Part shown: piece after piece, positions 56,065 to 64,000 of the stretch
How positions within the stretch are numbered: the stretch's first letter is position 1
Layout of the letters: each line of letters opens with the position of its first letter
DNA from: Lophium mytilinum
Lineage: Eukaryota; Ascomycota; Dothideomycetes; Mytilinidiales; Mytilinidiaceae
Length of the DNA: 64,000 bases
Direction: 5' to 3'
Assembly (NCBI GenBank): GCA_010093605.1
Contig: MU004181.1
Coordinates: 3,626,215 to 3,690,214 of the forward strand
The notes under the pieces: model-generated
Seen by the model: the letters and a program-made list of their open reading frames with translations, nothing else
What the model was told of the DNA's origin: nothing
Databases searched by the model: none
Program-made: the position numbers and the translations under genes

Positions 56065-56739
56065 TCACTCGGAATACCAATCTTTGGGGCGAGAACTCCA
56101 TCTCGAGTCTCTGTCCGATTTCCCATTTCCTTTGGGTAATTTCCCATTTCCTATGTCCCTGTTTATTTTTTCCACCCGCTTTACCCTCTCCTCCGCGGTC
56201 TCTTTATCCCTGATGGACTTCTCATTCTTGTCCTTCAATACCACAATTTCCCTCACATACTTCTCATTCCTGTCTTGGAGAGCCTCGATCCTGTCCTTCA
56301 ATTTCTCATTCTCCCTCATGGACTTCTCATTCCCGTTTTCGAGCGCCTCGATCTTGTCCGTCAAATCCACATTCTTACTCCTGACTATTTCGTATTTCAG
56401 GGAAATGTCGGTCTTCTCCTTCTTCAGATCCCTGATCATTGCCCTTTGCTCATCAACCCTCTCCTCAAGCTCATCGCAGTGCCTTCGATACCTCTCCACA
56501 CTGGAACACCGCTCGCACGAATGCTGAACATGCTGGAAACTGAAGCTCGGGCGAGGCGAGCAGTACGAACGCGTGACGTGTATGCAGGGCATTTCGGGTC
56601 GGTTCGATTCTAACGATTCCGTTTCGACTTTCTTTGGAGGAGAGTGGGGCCACCGATGTCTGGGATGGAAGAGGCTTTCTTGTCCTGCGCTTGGTGTGAA
56701 GCTCGTACTACAGCCGCGCTGGACGCTGCTATATACCAA
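56065..56739 (-). CDS. Coiled-coil protein with internal repeats, start uncertain
   Basis: The open minus frame runs 56065-56739, but the first ATG inside it is at 56592, giving 175 residues. An unplaced upstream exon is possible. Residues from about 40 on are a continuous coiled coil (RYRRHCDELEERVDEQRAMI). It contains three imperfect repeats of about 22 residues built on DKIEALENGNEKSMRENEKL, DRIEALQDRNEKYVREI and LKDKNEKSIRDKE. The repeats are also visible in DNA, where ttctcatt recurs on the plus strand. A Cys pair, CERC, precedes the coil. The C-terminus is basic and Lys/Gly-rich. I do not recognise a family. Biased composition means it could be a lineage-specific or recent gene. Confidence 0.55.
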   Translation of the reverse strand: MVYSSVQRGCSTSFTPSAGQESLFHPRHRWPHSPPKKVETESLESNRPEMPCIHVTRSYCSPRPSFSFQHVQHSCERCSSVERYRRHCDELEERVDEQRAMIRDLKKEKTDISLKYEIVRSKNVDLTDKIEALENGNEKSMRENEKLKDRIEALQDRNEKYVREIVVLKDKNEKSIRDKETAEERVKRVEKINRDIGNGKLPKGNGKSDRDSRWSSRPKDWYSE

Positions 56740-57242
56740 ACCGTGTATCCATCACGCTCAAAGAAAAGTCGTCAACAATACTGCCATGTCTCAATCTTAG
56801 CAAAGCGGCGATTTGACAAAGCTGTTTCTGTTGTTCTATAGACCGTGACATCTAGAATCAGAAAGGCAGTTTGGTGTACGGATTGAAAGCTTCAGATGCG
56901 GTTTGGAGGTTGGATAATGGATCGAAGTATTCTAGATCTTACTACGCATGCTAGCAATGAGTGTTCTGAAAGAAGACCTCTGAGAAAACGTCGATATGTC
57001 TTAGAAACTCGTAAGCGGGAATGTTCCAATAGCGCACATCTCACCAAAAACGAATTTGAGGTCTTGAATCAGAAAGGCGGCGGGATTCACACGTGTGAGG
57101 TCGCACATTCCGTTTCGTTTGAGCGAAAGATAATGCTTTGAAGCGGCCCAAACACTGACAGGCGGTTTCAAGTCAGAACAAGAAAGATTCATGGTCAGTG
57201 CCACGCTATGCCATTCGTCTACAAACTCTACATCCCCCCCTT
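56740..57242. other. Intergenic, short repeated motif
   Basis: About 500 bp. The bases gaatcagaaaggc occur near 56854 and again near 57066 in similar context. No gene is seen. It holds the 3' UTR of the tryptophanyl-tRNA synthetase. Confidence 0.4.
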
Positions 57243-58978
57243 CTAAGCCCCCTTTGACGCATCCCCTGCAGCCTTCTCTGCGGCCTTGGCAGCACGCTTT
57301 GCAGCACGCTTGCCCTGCCCCTTCTGGCCTTCCGCGTCGGCTTTGTCGGCCGGTTCTTCTGCTTTCTGGGGAGACTTGGTGGGGTTTGGGTTGCCTTTCC
57401 ATTCGAGCTTCCGGGGCTTCATGTAGTCTTTCACGACCTGAGATGTGTTAGCGGGGAGAGCAGCAAATTATGGGCCTAAAGCGTACATCGTCAGTGACCT
57501 TCGCCCTAGCTTCTTGGAAGCCCTTGACGTATGATTGAAGGAGCGTGATACACTCTTTCTTCATTTCGCCGGTGAGCATCTCGCCTTTCTTGTAGGCGTC
57601 GTAGAAGCGGTCTAATTTTTCGTCGTCGTCCTGGGGAAAATTTAGCATTCGTGGCTTTGCTGACCGGCGGATGCGCTGACGACGTACCTCGAAGTAGCAA
57701 AGATACTGGTATGGGACGTCCACATCTGGGTTCCCGCCTAGCTCCTGATGCAGCTCAAGGGTCTCTTGACCGCCGGAAAATGAGGCATTGATTTTCTTCT
57801 TGATCTGGTTTGGGGTATCGTCGAGGAAGATTGCAGACATGGGAACACTGGCGCTCATTTTGCCACCCGCACCTGGGAACGATTAGGGGCTTGCGCTGAA
57901 TATAGTGACTGCGAGAGATATTTACCTTGGAGACTCGTCAAGAATTTTGAGTGGATGAGGGCCGGTTTTGGTGATGGGCGTGGCATTCGGAGCGAGTTGT
58001 CACGGACGAGGCGGAAATACGGGTCTTGGTCCTTTCAGAAGTCAGTCAACTGTCTCTGTGGAAGGTGCAAAACGACGTTAGGAGACTTACTATAGCGCAA
58101 GGAATCAAACATGGAATTGCTGCTGTTGTCGCCTTGCGATCGGCTTCTATGTCGTCGCCCCAGATGAACGGGTAGGAAGAGGCAAAGGCAGCTACCGCAC
58201 ACATTAGTATAGACACATAGTCATGTGAGCGGCATCGCTTACCGACGCATTGAAGATTAGGGAAGAACACTCGACCGCTACTGGTGCTGCCATCATATCC
58301 AAACGCTCCTCGCATTTGATTGAAGTTGACCAACTTGGAAAACTCCATCGAATTCTCGTAGAAATGGCCATTACTTCCTGATCCCATGAACATGAAATCC
58401 GAGTATATGAAGGTCTTTTGAAGATCGTAGCCCATCGCAATAACATCTTTCGCATTTTCCTTAGAGAATTGCTTGACAGCTTCGACAGTCAGCCCCTCCT
58501 TGAATAGGAACTTCTCGTCATCCGTCAACATAATGACTAGCGGCACGTCAAAGACATCCTGTAACCATTTTGTGAATTCGAACGGTATGCTATGCCCAAC
58601 ATGTAATGATCCTGCGGAAGGTCCTCGGCCAGTGTAGAGCATGAAAGGGTCTCCCCGCTCGTAGCAATCCAGTATGAGGTCGAAATCGCGATGCGAGAAG
58701 AAGAGTCCGCGCCGTAACCAGCGGTGGGGTTTCTTGCCGGTCAGCTTCTCGAATCGCTCGAGCGTAGCCTTGTCTAGGAGCTTTGTGTTCCACTTCTGAG
58801 AGATGGCGACGTAGTCAAATTCAAGCGTATTGCCATGCTCGTCCGTTCCCGCTTGTACATCCCAGGGGTTTATCTCTTGCTCAGTGAGGTGCTTCGCTGG
58901 GGTCGTAGCCGTTTCGGCGACTGAAAGAGCTGCGACGGATGGTGGCTCGCCGAGTCCAGTGGAGGCGTTCTCCGCCAT
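57243..58978 (-). CDS. WRS1: Cytosolic tryptophanyl-tRNA synthetase
   Basis: Charges tRNA-Trp with tryptophan in the cytosol. Six exons: 58243-58978, 58091-58191, 57926-58031, 57688-57872, 57487-57630 and 57243-57437. Introns are 49-59 bp and the phases are consistent, giving 488 residues. Class I marks are LHVGHSIPFEFTKWLQ (HIGH-type) near residue 130, then LTDDEKFLFKEG, SNGHFYENSMEFSKL, SSYPFIWGDD, and the KMSKS-type GGKMSASVP rebuilt after the third intron. It continues IKKKINASFSGGQET, PYQYLCYFE and VVKDYMKPRKLEW, as in yeast Wrs1. An Ala/Lys-rich tail of about 45 residues (KRAAKRAAKAAEKAA) extends past the usual end. The ATG at 58978 opens a normal eukaryotic N-terminal extension. It is divergent from the Ups-family gene. 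Confidence 0.95.
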
Positions 58979-59801
58979 CGTGGTGGAGGGGTGGATGTGG
59001 ATTCTAGCGACAAGAATGGAGTTGGCTTCCAGATGAAGAGGTTAGTATTTATTTCAAGTTTTGAGTGTGACTCCAACCAATTTCCGATACATAGACACTG
59101 TGACTCAAGATAAACAGAAAGTACCACAGTATTAAAAGGGCTTACTTGACAGTTCACAAGCACACAGCAGGCTACACTCGTTTGATCTCAGGCAATATAT
59201 GCAGCTAGAGGTCAATTGGAAAAGTTATAAAGTTCTGTCTACGTCGCGTCTCATCTCCATGTCCCGCTTCAATTTGGCATCCCCGCGGTACGGCATGCTG
59301 ACGCGTATGTGGTCGCTATAGTGTGACGTACATGGACCGAGTCTAACGGAGGCAAATATCAGAACGCTGCTATGACCTTGTCGCCTTCAGAGTCCGTAGA
59401 TTCGTTCAATCTATGATACAGCTTTCAAATACATCTCGAGAGGTTTCAAGGTTGAGTTCAATATTCTATGCCGAAGTAACGCACGTGACCTTCGCAAAAG
59501 AGGCGGCCGAACGAGCTGGCCGATCGCCGACGTCAAGGCTCTTCTAGCTCCCTCATCGCCCCGTCATTCACGCCTCCTTCCTTCACCAACGAAACATCGT
59601 TTTCAGACACTGTTGCTGCGGAATACGAAGCTCTGCTTGCTCCCGCAGCAAAACAATGCCCCTCTCCACCATTTGAATCCCCTAGACGCATCGCCTCAGC
59701 CTACCTAAACATCCCGACGATCCTCCAACCCCTCTCGAACCACAACTACAAACTCTCACACAACATCACCTTTAACACTCTAATTCCTCCAAACAGCCAA
59801 T
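58979..59801. promoter_or_regulatory. Divergent promoter region, WRS1 / Ups-family gene
   Basis: 823 bp between divergent ATGs at 58978 and 59802. The right half (59540-59800) is C/T-rich, typical of a fungal 5' leader. No specific site is assigned. Confidence 0.45.
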
Positions 59802-60683
59802 ATGGTCAAATTCTACAGCTCAACCTACGACTACTCCTATCCCTTCCCGGCCGTCACCCTCGCCTACTTTCTGCGCTACCCGAATCCCTACTCCACCCAT
59901 GTCCTCTCCACGGACACCATCTCACGCTCCTTCGACCCCGCCACCCAGCGCCTCACCACCGTCCGCCTGCATCTAAAACGCTCAAAACTTCCCTCCGCGG
60001 TCCTCAAACTCCTCCCCCGCTCCCTCCTCGGCGCCTCCGCCGCCGGCGACTCCCAGAGCTACATCCTTGAAACCAGCACCGTCGATGTGAAAGAGGGCGT
60101 CATGCACGCCGAGAGCCGCAACCTCGAGTGGACGGGCGTGCTGAGCGTGGTCGAGAAGCAGACGTTCCGCCGGCCGCCCCCGCCATCTGACGACCAGGCG
60201 TTCAGACAGTGTGAGGGGGCGGCGGAGAAGCATGGGTTTCTGGAGAAGGGTGAGGCGGCGGGACGGACGGATGTGCAGAGCACCGTCATACTCCTATCGC
60301 GACTGGGGCAGTGGAAGAAGAGACGGGCGGCGGGCCTTCAGTCGGAGCAAGATGCGGCGGTGGCGGGCAAGGGGGTTGCAGAAGAGGAGGCGGAGCAGCC
60401 GCAGAAGGTGGGGTTCTTCAAGAGCTGGAGCACGGCGAGCTTGCAGCGCTCGATTGAGCTGATTGGGCTGAAGCGGGCGCGGAGGAGCCAGCCGAATGCG
60501 ATGGAGGGGATGAAAGTTGTATTGGAGAGGATGCGAGAAGGAGGTTTGGTCGGGGTGCTGGAGGGCATGCGGAGGGACAGGGAGATGGTCACCTCCCATG
60601 GGCATCACGGGACTGGACCTAATAAGGTGACCGCTGAGAGTGACCAGGTCATTGAGGACCTTGGGGACTTCCACGAAGATTGA
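59802..60683 (+). CDS. PRELI/MSF1-domain lipid-transfer protein (Ups family)
   Basis: Ups proteins carry phosphatidic acid or phosphatidylserine across the mitochondrial intermembrane space with Mdm35. Single exon, 293 residues. The PRELI/MSF1 domain fills residues 1-180: MVKFYSSTYDYSYPFPAV, FLRYPNPYSTHVLSTDTISR, RLHLKRSKLPSAVLKLLP, and ESRNLEWTGVLSVVEKQTF. NPYSTHVLS and the RNLEWTG block look closer to Ups1 than Ups2, while the YDYSYP start is Ups2-like, so the exact paralogue is open. A basic/Gln-rich spacer and a helical C-terminus (MEGMKVVLERMREGGLVGVL) follow, longer than yeast Ups1. No cleavable presequence is seen, as is normal for this family. Confidence 0.85.
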   Translation: MVKFYSSTYDYSYPFPAVTLAYFLRYPNPYSTHVLSTDTISRSFDPATQRLTTVRLHLKRSKLPSAVLKLLPRSLLGASAAGDSQSYILETSTVDVKEGVMHAESRNLEWTGVLSVVEKQTFRRPPPPSDDQAFRQCEGAAEKHGFLEKGEAAGRTDVQSTVILLSRLGQWKKRRAAGLQSEQDAAVAGKGVAEEEAEQPQKVGFFKSWSTASLQRSIELIGLKRARRSQPNAMEGMKVVLERMREGGLVGVLEGMRRDREMVTSHGHHGTGPNKVTAESDQVIEDLGDFHED

Positions 60684-61801
60684 GTTCGGAGATGGTGCAT
60701 GTGTCGCATGGCTATGTGACATGCGTTTAGCGACACTCATTGTAAGATGCCGGAAGCCCTGGGTATTGATCTTAGCGTGGCGTTTTGGCTTGAATTATCC
60801 TCTCCTCCATACTTTCATTCGCTGCTCTGGACTACAATGTCCTTGTCATAGGTTCGTGTGTCCTTTCTAGCCATGCTCTGGATATCTCAATACGTTTGGC
60901 CTTTCCAAACTGTATCGAGACACTTCAAACCGTGGAAATCGGTATGTACACGGTTTGGAAGCCTGTGACGGGTTAGTAGAGCTTGTGTTATCATTAGCTT
61001 TTCGCTCACTCGGGAAACAATTTTGCTGGCGCATGGTTGGCTGGTACGGAAAACATGTAAAGCTAGCACACAAACTCATACTGAACCGTCTACGCTTGTA
61101 TGTCGTCGCTTGAAGTGCTTTTGATACAATTCCATGACTATGAACGACCTACAAAACAATCGGACCGGCGGTGTTAACTATTTTGTCCTGGAAGGTCAGA
61201 GCGAAAAAGGGGTAATATCCCCAAACTCGAAAAGCAACACATATTTGCCAACCTTACGTATCACCAGTGCAATTCCAGTTCATCAAGTGTTTTCCAATCA
61301 ACCTCATGCTAGCATTAGAGCTACCAAGATAGTCCCGTATCCACAGACTTTCCGAGTCTACTCCACGTGTCCATTCTATACCTGCCTATCCCGCCGTCTA
61401 CAACCCACACCCCATGTAATTTGTATGCCTTTTCCGTTCTCTAGTACCCGAGACGCCACCAACCTCCTCAGCATACAAGTGTTGAAACAACATCCCACCG
61501 GGAATTGCCACACAAATGCGCCATGCGAAATCCATAACGGCAAGTAGTGCAAAAAGAGAAGACGAAAATGAGCAGAATCAAAGAAACGAAACATTAAAAA
61601 GGGTGTATGATCGCTCCGGACCAACCCTTGCAAATGACGGATGTGGTCAGAGAAACAGAACAATGTACAATCTGGCATCGTATCATTCCGCCAAATGTCG
61701 CGGCCAATTTTGTTCGATGCGGAAATCGCTAGTCGTACATGTGTGCAAGTATTGTATAGCTTATCTGTGGGCAAGCGCGGGCGCAACGTGCCGCTGCTTG
61801 C
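60684..61801. other. Intergenic between convergent genes
   Basis: 1.1 kb between the Ups-family stop and the TmpA-like stop. The inverted pair ttccaaaccgtg-type sequences near 60900-60955 (cctttccaaactgt, acacggtttggaag) is short and imperfect. No gene is recognised. Confidence 0.4.
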
Positions 61802-63625
61802 TTAGGAGTCCCAGATAGGTCCGTAGGCGGGTATGCCGCGGCTCTCCATGCCGTAGACGACCTTGCGTGTGACGGTCTCGTTGCTGAGCACGAACACGGC
61901 CTCCGCCTTGTATAGGACGTACATCTGGTAGGCGAGCTGGACGAGGTCGGGACGGCCAGTCTTGCTCGTGTCGAGGATGAGGGCGTTGGGCTCGATCTCG
62001 TTGATCCAGTCGTTGAGAGCAGCGCCGTAGGTGTGCACTGGAGTTCGGGTCGACCAAATCAGCCGGCAGAGCTGGCCTTCGGGACGATCCAGGATGTAGC
62101 CAAGGCTGGGCCCGATGCCAGAGCCGGTCGTGACAAGGATGATTCGCTGGAAGATGCAGGCCATGCTGAGGGTTCCGTAAGTTGGCAATCCCTTGACCCA
62201 GTACTTCTTGGCTGGGTTCATGATGAGGTCGTGGGTCCAATCGCCAGCGTCGGAGATAACCATGGAGCCACCAGGCTCCCCATTGCGAGCCGGAAAGGTG
62301 GCGAACGGGTGCCATTGTAGAAGGGGTGAGTCCGAGATGAACAAGCAGCTGAAGCGTTTGAGGTTTTGGGTGTAGTGGAGACGCATGGCGTGGGATGAGA
62401 GTCTCTCCGGTGTGAACTCCCAGTGACGTAGACGCAGCCATGGAAGGATAATTAGAGCAGTGGTCGCAGTAAGCAGCCAGAAGGCCGGATGTCGGACGAT
62501 CACCGAGGTTATCGTAACACCAAGAGTCTTGCGGCGGATGTCAACGAACAAAAAAGACTGGACCCAAAACAGTGCAATCGAGAGCCAGCCGCCCAATCGA
62601 TGTGTGTACTCGAAAGAATTGTGAGTCCTCGCTCGAATAGACGGATGGGCGAAAACAAGAATGGTCAGGAGCGTCAATAGGAGTGCTGATGTGGAGCAGA
62701 AGAGCGTGATAGAGCTGGAGGCTTCGCCTCGGATCAAGTCCGTAGTGACCATGATGTTAAGTACAATGAACCACATTGTACCAGCGACAGCAGCCCCGCT
62801 GTGCACGCCTCCGTTCTCGTATACTTTGGCAACTAGTCGCCTGAGTCGTAGTGGAGCAGTCCTGGGGACCATCCAAGAGATGCTGTAAAGCATATTGACG
62901 AAGAAGTCTTGTCGTACAAGAACTGCTATGAAGAAGTTTCCAGATACGGCCGTCGTGACAATTGGAGGTGGCACACTAAGATACCCATACTTGAAGAAAA
63001 CGAGCGCGGCAGCCATGACGTTCGCGAGCAATACAATTGAGAACAAACGTCGATATACCGTGAAGCAGGTATGTCTGAGATGGCGAAATATTCGCGATTG
63101 ACGCTTGGCTGGCAAGGTTTCTGGGTCCGAGGCTGCCAGTGGGTCGGAGAGGTCCACGTCGAAGAATTGGAAGTCCTCGCATGAGGTGGATGGCGTGGAT
63201 TGAGGAGTGAGCTCCCATTCAAGCGGTTCGACGTCCTTTCCCTTTTCCTCAGACGACAGTATGGCTCCTAGATCTAGAGTGGAGGACGAGGGGTTGTGCT
63301 CCCAGTCGAAGACGTGGAAGTCCCGACATTTGTGGTGGTCTGCCATGCTGACGGTGTATGCCAACGGAGGATATTGAAACCCATACAATGTGGACCTACG
63401 TGGGGAAAAGTCGAAGCAGGGCTCGCGGTTGGCTGGTGATGAGCAACCCTGACGTATGTTGGGAAAGTACGGGCCATGTTGAGCGCATTGATAAATGCCA
63501 TGTGGAGGTGGCTCTGGTGGTGAAAGGGGTTCATGCTGAAAGTAGTCGGGGGGATCATTTACTACAATGGAGAAACGGGACGAATAGTACAGGTCGGCCC
63601 AAACCTCAAATTCGGCGTCGTCCAT
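61802..63625 (-). CDS. TmpA-like integral membrane protein (ferric-reductase-like fold)
   Basis: Resembles Aspergillus nidulans TmpA, a membrane flavoprotein affecting conidiation, and the membrane tail of some NRPS-like adenylating enzymes. Single exon, 607 residues. The ATG at 63625 is the first in frame. Residues 1-180 are cytosolic and Pro/Ser-rich. Then RHTCFTVYRRLFSIVLLANV opens a run of five or six membrane segments (for example MWFIVLNIMVTTDL, LGGWLSIALFWVQSFLFVDI). The C-terminal 200 residues form a reductase-like domain: HPFATFPARNG, GGSMVISDAGDWTHDLI, ILVTTGSGIGPSLGYI (NAD-site-like, GSGIGP) and IWSTRTPVHTYG. The paired heme His pattern of true ferric reductases is not evident, so metal reduction is not claimed. 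It is a host metabolic or signalling gene. Confidence 0.75.
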   Translation of the reverse strand: MDDAEFEVWADLYYSSRFSIVVNDPPDYFQHEPLSPPEPPPHGIYQCAQHGPYFPNIRQGCSSPANREPCFDFSPRRSTLYGFQYPPLAYTVSMADHHKCRDFHVFDWEHNPSSSTLDLGAILSSEEKGKDVEPLEWELTPQSTPSTSCEDFQFFDVDLSDPLAASDPETLPAKRQSRIFRHLRHTCFTVYRRLFSIVLLANVMAAALVFFKYGYLSVPPPIVTTAVSGNFFIAVLVRQDFFVNMLYSISWMVPRTAPLRLRRLVAKVYENGGVHSGAAVAGTMWFIVLNIMVTTDLIRGEASSSITLFCSTSALLLTLLTILVFAHPSIRARTHNSFEYTHRLGGWLSIALFWVQSFLFVDIRRKTLGVTITSVIVRHPAFWLLTATTALIILPWLRLRHWEFTPERLSSHAMRLHYTQNLKRFSCLFISDSPLLQWHPFATFPARNGEPGGSMVISDAGDWTHDLIMNPAKKYWVKGLPTYGTLSMACIFQRIILVTTGSGIGPSLGYILDRPEGQLCRLIWSTRTPVHTYGAALNDWINEIEPNALILDTSKTGRPDLVQLAYQMYVLYKAEAVFVLSNETVTRKVVYGMESRGIPAYGPIWDS

Positions 63626-64000
63626 ACCGGCCGGCGGAGGATGTGTGTGAAAGGAAGGAGTAGTATACAGGAAAAGAAAGGAAACGAATTGCCCTGGCAC
63701 CGGTGACAGGGAGCGGAAAAGAGGTTATAGCATTGAGAAGAGTAGTTCCGGCTCTTATTAGGCGCTGACACTAAATATCCGTTGGGGAAGAGGTGGTGAG
63801 TGAGGAAAGTGCGGAGGGGGATGTTGAGGTGAATCATGGATTGGTCTTTTTCCCACGTGCGGCCACTCACGAGCGAAGCTGGCACGTATATCAAATAGAG
63901 CTGAGGTCTCAAGCGGACTCACTACCGATACTATGGTGGAGGACTGTTCGGCGGTGCTTAGGGGCGGCGTCCTGTTTCACGGCGTTACCTGCCTGTCCAA
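63626..64000. other. 5' flank of the TmpA-like gene, right window edge
   Basis: Presumed promoter and 5' UTR of the TmpA-like gene. No further gene starts are visible before the edge. Confidence 0.4.

Noticed and set aside
56840-57090. gaatcagaaaggc repeated twice
   Set aside because: The shared word is only 13 bases with little extension. Kept as a note in the intergenic entry rather than as a finding.
61761-62441. Minus-strand frame of 226 codons rich in Arg, Pro and His
   Set aside because: Overlaps the reductase-like domain of the TmpA-like gene in another frame and has low-complexity composition with no family motif.

Overview
The window is nuclear DNA of a filamentous ascomycete, most likely a Dothideomycete. 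The signs are short spliceosomal introns of about 46-65 bp with GTRNGT donors, long low-complexity tails on regulatory proteins, and fungal-specific families (Pal1, Zn2Cys6 factor, homeobox plus C2H2 factor, TmpA-like protein, SRF1-like protein, Ups-family protein, Hos4-like protein). I see no tRNA, rRNA, CRISPR array or retroelement. Exon joins were worked out by hand from splice motifs, reading-frame phase and fit to each family.

Layout, left to right. 1-12.9 kb is dense housekeeping DNA: glycogenin (cut by the left edge), a RAD51-type recombinase, Pal1, Mediator MED31, Pol III subunit C11, an ankyrin protein, SF3b10, an unknown 195-residue protein and an MFS sugar transporter. Two halves of a dead SRF1 paralogue, on opposite strands, flank the ankyrin gene. 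14.4-31.5 kb holds a TatD/Scn1-like hydrolase, the intact SRF1-like gene, a homeobox/zinc-finger factor, a Hos4-like Set3C subunit, polyprenol reductase, a metallophosphoesterase and a J-domain protein. 33.7-37.5 kb is one large MAPK-phosphatase-like gene with an unusual phosphosite-like repeat tail. 39.5-50.9 kb looks like an accessory group: an S58 (DmpA/P1) aminopeptidase, an acyl-CoA synthetase, a Zn2Cys6 regulator with a 0.6 kb inverted-repeat element in its promoter, and a full ABCB transporter. 50.9-57.2 kb is gene-poor, with a 99-residue three-exon protein and a coiled-coil protein. 57.2-63.6 kb returns to housekeeping genes: cytosolic tryptophanyl-tRNA synthetase, an Ups/PRELI lipid-transfer protein and a TmpA-like membrane flavoprotein.

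Most neighbours are functionally unrelated. The plausible working unit is 39.5-50.9 kb (peptidase, acyl activation, regulator, efflux pump). The strongest structural signals are the inversion-split SRF1 paralogue, a dispersed degenerate repeat family that sits mostly in 3' flanks, the inverted-repeat element 64 bp from a regulator's start codon, and the SPR/EFHMTPL repeat tail of the phosphatase.
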